64,000 nucleotides of DNA from Jaapia argillacea MUCL 33604 (Eukaryota; Basidiomycota; Agaricomycetes; Jaapiales; Jaapiaceae). Shown in pieces: positions 58,222-64,000 of the stretch; the stretch's first letter is position 1, and each line of letters opens with the position of its first letter. The notes under the pieces are model-generated. The model was not told the DNA's origin. It ran no database searches and saw only the letters and a list, made by a program, of their open reading frames with translations. The translations under genes were made by a program, and so were the position numbers. The stretch lies in NCBI GenBank assembly GCA_000697665.1, contig KL197780.1, forward strand, positions 25,204 to 89,203, read 5' to 3'.

Positions 58222-59520
58222 CTACACTGACGCAACCAGTCCCAACTCGTTGAGGTCAGGTAGGGCCACGAGATACTCAAGGGGAGATTCCTCGGATAAG
58301 GCGAAGTTTGATATGGACAAATGATGAAGGGCGCGGCAAGATCGAGTGATAAAGGCAAGGAATTGGTTGTGAGGCAACTCTCCGATCCTCGCACTTGTGT
58401 GGTAAAAGTCCAGGGACTTCAAGGATGGAAGGGTGAGGCAGTCGAGGAGCTCTTCGGCTGATGAAACAACACGAAGGTTCAGCTTGACTAGACTGGGAAG
58501 TGTAACTGCAATCAAGGAGGTTCCTAAATCGTCGGGGCGATGAATTGGCAAGTTGCATTCAATCAAGCTGGTGCACTGGGTCAGGATGTCGAATATCCTT
58601 CGGGGGTGAATGGAGGATAGGCGGCGGTACAATCGATCCGTAGGTGTGTCAACTTTGACCAGGGAAGGTTTGGGATTACGAGATTGGTTTTGCTCGCAAA
58701 GACCTCGACACGACGGAGACGCGGGGCACGCGACAGGAACTTGAGCTCCCCAACATGATGGTCCCCGTTGCCGCGCTGCGGAATAATCATATAGAAGTAT
58801 TCCAGGAGAGGGGTACCGCCTTCACCAATTTCTAGCATTGGTCCGAGGAACCGGATGGACGATTCGACTCTGATCTCTCTCCATCAGAATGCGAGTGCTG
58901 AGATGAGAGACAGTAGTCGCGACAACAGGTCGGGTGAAGTTTCATCTCTGATGAACATTTTAACGATGTTCAGCGGACACACTCCCGAACGGGAGAGGCA
59001 ATAATCGAAATGTGCAACGTTTTTCTCCAACTGATGCCCACACCCCACAAGTGCCATTTGCGCCCATATCCTTGGTGTAACGAGAGCGAGCTGTCTCCAT
59101 GCAAAGCATATGCGCATCAAGAGCATGGGAACATCACTGGGACTGGCACTTCCTAAGCTAGGAAGGCAGAACGCGAAGATCGCGGCCAAGAGCTCGTCCA
59201 GGAATTTACGAATGGGGGCGAAGAGAGCTTTATAGCTCGAGAGTTGCTTCAAGCGAGAGTTTCATTGAGACCTCAGGTCCTTCAGCTCTTCGGTGAGATC
59301 ATCGGAAGGTAGGAGTGCGGCGATTCGTCCGTCGACGGCGGCAAGATCGTTCTCGGTTTCCTGAGATGAGGTTCAATACCGCTTGAGCATCCGCATCGGA
59401 TAAAGCTCGTCGACTTCGTAGGGAATTGACAACATCTCGCATGTGGATACTTTCTAACATAAATGAGCAATGGTATCCATTCGAAGAAGAGGCCGAAGAA
59501 AAGCTACGTCGCTTGGTGAA
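58222..59520 (-). pseudogene. F-box protein pseudogene
   Basis: The minus strand carries a broken F-box/LRR gene. The N-terminal helical segment (VVNSLRSRRALSDADAQAVL) is followed by a frameshift near 59365 and an in-frame TGA near 59268. Then comes the F-box (FAPIRKFLDELLAAIFAFCL, LLMRICFAWRQLALVTPRIW), then further shifts at about 58885 and 58640. The leucine-rich parts continue in two other frames (LKFLSRAPRLRRVEVF; LIAVTLPSLVKLNLRV). At least four lesions make splicing an unlikely explanation, though one or two could be introns. Confidence 0.7.
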
Positions 59521-61656
59521 GGACCTGAGACAAAGCCTGACTATAAAGTCAAGAACAAGTACTCCGGGGACTAACGCAAGACGCAAGACTGACGATTCGA
59601 AAGCTCAAATGGAGAACCGTATCCGAAAAATTATTGTATAGCTGGATCGATGTTGGAAGTTGTAAGGTTGGATCGTTTAGCGATTTTAGCCACCACGGCG
59701 TGCACTATCACTTTCATCAGCAAAACGGGGAAGTCTCTGACGCTCTTTCACAACTGACAGGATTTTGTCAGAGCCACCAGATGAAAGTTGTTCAGATAAC
59801 TTATTGTACTCGTAAGGAGCGACGAATCTAGCACGCAAGCTGTTACGGGCTTCACTAAGTAACTATTAAACAACAGCATTTATGATTCTCTCTTCGCATA
59901 CAAAGAGGGTGAATGACATTCGAAGCGGAAAATCGCAACAACTAAAATCCTCGCGAAACCGCCGACGGCTGACCGGATCCACCAGCTACGAATATACGAG
60001 CCTCACAATGGAGTGAGCTTTCTTATCCGGAGTCTTGGAGACAGTTTGTCGGGCATGAGCAGTTGGCTGGAAGGGGATGTTCTGGTCTGAAAAGTCGACG
60101 TGGCTGTCAGGCGTGAGTCAACGCAAGGTAGAGACAACGGAGGGGGATTGGGAATGTGAATAAATCCAAGGGTCTCAATATTAGATAGCGCGTGAGGGCC
60201 ACACAAATTACGGAGACGAGTGGAACACTAGCAGGACAGAACAAGCTGGTGGGAGGGATGAAGAACGCGTGAAATTGACAAGTCCAACAGCGGCAATTGC
60301 CGTAGTCAGTTCAACTGCCACCTCATCGGTGTCACGACGTTGAACGTTGTTGAGCTCCTGCTAAGTGATTCTTCATCTCCCATGATCTCAGTTCCTCTTC
60401 CTTCCCTCTCTGACTGCGGACACCTTTCTGGTCTCCGAAATGGCAAACCCTCAAATCGATATCGGCACCCAACACAAACTTCAAGTTGAACCCCGAAGAC
60501 AAGCTGCCACCATTAACGCACCTTCCTACCTTCGTGTTACCCCCTGGTGCCTCCTCACGACCTTCTTTACGGTAGGACCTTGCTTGTGAGTGGCTGATAC
60601 GAGTCCTAGTCAATCATCCCTCGGAGACGGTTCCGATTTATGTGCCGTGCGAGGACTGAGGTTCCGGTGCGCCAACATTTTTCTCTCGTGCTATGAGATG
60701 CTGATATGTATTTGCAGCACATCTAATTCTCAAGGTAATCTATATCTTGAACACGGAGACCTCCCCGAGTAGTATCTGTGCCCGCCTGCCCCAAAAGCGA
60801 ACCCCATCCTCCCTCTACCACAATGCCATTCCCAGCACTTAGATGCGAGGGCCAGTGTTACAGAGAGGGTTTCGACTGGCCTCTGAGGGTGATGTGTTGG
60901 CGCTGATGGTGTACGCAACACCCTCGAAGCTCCTTCTCTCTTCATCCCCACCTCATATCGTTAATCGGCGATACTTCCATAATTAATGATATCATGTATC
61001 GTCTCCACATAACTTGAATGCATAGAGTCATGGAACTAACCACCTGAGATTGAAATTCCATTCGCACAACACCGGAAACTCCACGGGTAGCTGAAACGAT
61101 CTGTTTGCTCTGACCCCAACTAGACGCTCTGACTGTATCTGACAAGACATTTTTCTCGATTGTCTGACACGCCAAAATCGAGGTTCTGACAGCTGTCCGA
61201 CTTTTATGTACTGAGAGCTTCTGACAGTCTTCTTACGGCCACTTTAGCCTCTGACGGCGACCCGTCAGATGATTGCCCGTTTTGCTGATGCTTCGCCCAG
61301 CACCTTCGTGAACACAAGCATCGTTCCTCAATTCATAGATAGCCAAACTAGATAAGACATCCTAAGGTGAAAGATGGTATTGCGCAAGATTCTCGAGGGG
61401 GAGGTTTAAGTAGAGAGGAGTGGTTCGACGCAGTCAGCACGGCTTCCACGAACAAGTAGTAATTCCCTCTCAAATTTCAACTTTGTTCCGAGTCCCAGAT
61501 ATATCCTTCCAAAATACCGCTCATTCGACGACACACAGAATGCGACCAGAAAGTTGACTCTATGCATTGATAGTACAACATACTATTTTTCCTTTTGGCA
61601 AACTACATGTTTCTTGTACAATACAAACTGCTTCTCATATCCATGATCCATACACT
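59521..61656. other. Intergenic region between F-box pseudogene and gpd
   Basis: Only short unrelated ORFs occur. A cluster of TCTGAC hexamers lies at 61109-61255. The last 300 bp before 61657 should include the gpd 3' untranslated region. No RNA gene was recognised. Confidence 0.45.
61109..61255 (+). repeat. Cluster of seven TCTGAC hexamers
   Basis: TCTGAC occurs at 61109, 61128, 61138, 61163, 61185, 61220 and 61250, all on the plus strand, with an inverted GTCAGA at about 61266. Spacing is irregular (10-35 bp), so this is not a simple tandem repeat. It lies about 400 bp beyond the gpd stop codon. Confidence 0.75.
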
Positions 61657-63174
<1,518 letters not shown>

Positions 63175-63251
63175 GGTTGATGATGGTTTTGATGATATGA
63201 CGATGTGGTGAATGGGGAGGTTGGATAAAAGATGCCCAATGCCCTAGCGCC

Positions 63252-63258
63252 TTATATA
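63252..63258 (-). promoter_or_regulatory. TATA box of gpd
   Basis: TATATAA on the minus strand lies 78-84 bp upstream of the gpd ATG, giving an expected 5' leader of roughly 45-55 nt. Strong TATA boxes are usual in basidiomycete gpd promoters. Confidence 0.65.
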
Positions 63259-64000
63259 CCCTGCGCTGCTTAGATTATCTTGATCGGGACTCCGGGTCTT
63301 TCCTGAATCCTCCCCCAACGACATCACTTGGACTTGAACTCCTTCCGACATGTTGAGCCAAACGCCTCGACCTGATCCATCGTCGCGGCTTGGCCCTAGA
63401 CAAGCCGAAAAGTTGCGACGATTGCTACGATCCAACCCAGGTCTTGGCTATCTTTTCTCCTTGATCCTCGCCGGTCACCATATGTTCGTTGAGAACGCCC
63501 CAAGCCCATCGTCAAACGTGTGTAACTGAGAAATCCTACCGACATTTGCCCTTCAGGTTGCGAATCAAGTCAGCATAGCCAAGGCAATTATCTGATAGTC
63601 GCATGCGCACGCTTATCGGGTATAACGGAAGGAGATCGTAACCCTGCTCAAATCGGGCTCTTCTCGTCGGGATTTCTTCCCTCTGGATATTTTTGGTGCT
63701 CAGGATTGCGCTATGTAGCAAGGAGATGTGGATCCTTCGACAACGTGGAAGGCGAGGCCCGTCGAAGTTGAATGACTGTCCAATGGGAATCGTGGAGACA
63801 AGAGAGTGCCCGAGTCATCGTCCAGCCAAGGATTGAAGATACTCCAGAGAACCTGCTCAGTGCAGAATGGCCATTGGTGCGTCGGGTAGGAGGTTCATAC
63901 ACACATGTGTCGTGGTCCGAATCTAGATCGGAAAGATTCCACGCCGGCGTTTCAGCACATTGAGCCTCGATTATTTCTCCAAATACACCATCCTCGCTGA
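63259..64000. other. gpd upstream region
   Basis: This is the upstream promoter region of gpd and the window edge. Only small ORFs without recognisable domains occur. No repeat or RNA gene was seen. Confidence 0.5.

Noticed and set aside
35815-59520. A co-regulated ubiquitin-ligase cluster (cullin plus F-box genes)
   Set aside because: The cullin looks Cul4-like, which uses DDB1-type adaptors rather than Skp1/F-box proteins, and F-box genes are abundant throughout agaricomycete genomes.

Overview
The window looks like nuclear DNA of a filamentous basidiomycete, most likely an agaricomycete. Genes are cut by many short GT-AG introns (about 50-90 bp), F-box/leucine-rich proteins of the agaricomycete type occur three times, and recognisable genes include a Gpa-type G-alpha subunit, GAPDH (gpd), a cullin, a carboxypeptidase Y-like peptidase, a fungal protoglobin-domain protein and an atypical homeodomain protein. 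I see no rRNA, tRNA or CRISPR array.

Layout. 1-4.4 kb: no convincing gene. 4.45-5.5 kb: protoglobin-domain gene (+). 5.9-8.0 kb: membrane glycoprotein of unknown function (-). 8.45-13.9 kb: two genes in tandem (+), a coiled-coil protein and a homeodomain-like protein whose recognition helix lacks the usual Asn51. 14.7-16.1 kb: F-box gene (+). 16.6-19.8 kb: large spliced gene of unknown function with a perfect in-phase exon-intron duplication. From about 17.1 to 28.5 kb the DNA changes character: AT-rich and almost without CpG. This island carries a decayed transposon-like gene on the minus strand (zinc-domain, DDE-like core, RNase D-like 3'-5' exonuclease) with four in-frame stops, plus fragments of neighbouring genes. 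28.6-35.4 kb: a mosaic of partial copies of the cullin and homeodomain genes, and a direct segmental duplication carrying a small Cys-rich, acidic-tailed gene family.

35.8-39.6 kb: cullin, 13 exons (+). 40.8-43.0 kb: serine carboxypeptidase, 11 exons (+). 43.0-48.7 kb: nothing I can resolve. 48.7-50.3 kb: F-box gene (+). 50.4-52.5 kb: spliced gene of unknown function (-). 53.8-55.8 kb: G-alpha (+), whose conserved C-terminus can only be read through a one-nucleotide exon. 58.2-59.5 kb: F-box pseudogene (-). 61.7-63.2 kb: gpd (-), with an ATG-only first coding exon, a 5-nt exon and a GC-AG intron.

The genes do not form an operon-like pathway. Cullin and F-box proteins both belong to ubiquitin-ligase biology, but a Cul4-like cullin would normally not use F-box adaptors, so a joint function is not implied. 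The main themes are (i) extreme micro-exons in two conserved genes, (ii) a methylation/RIP-like decayed island, and (iii) repeated ectopic copying of local genes into that island and its right flank. Exon models were built by hand from splice consensus, reading-frame phase and remembered family conservation. No alignment or database search was run.
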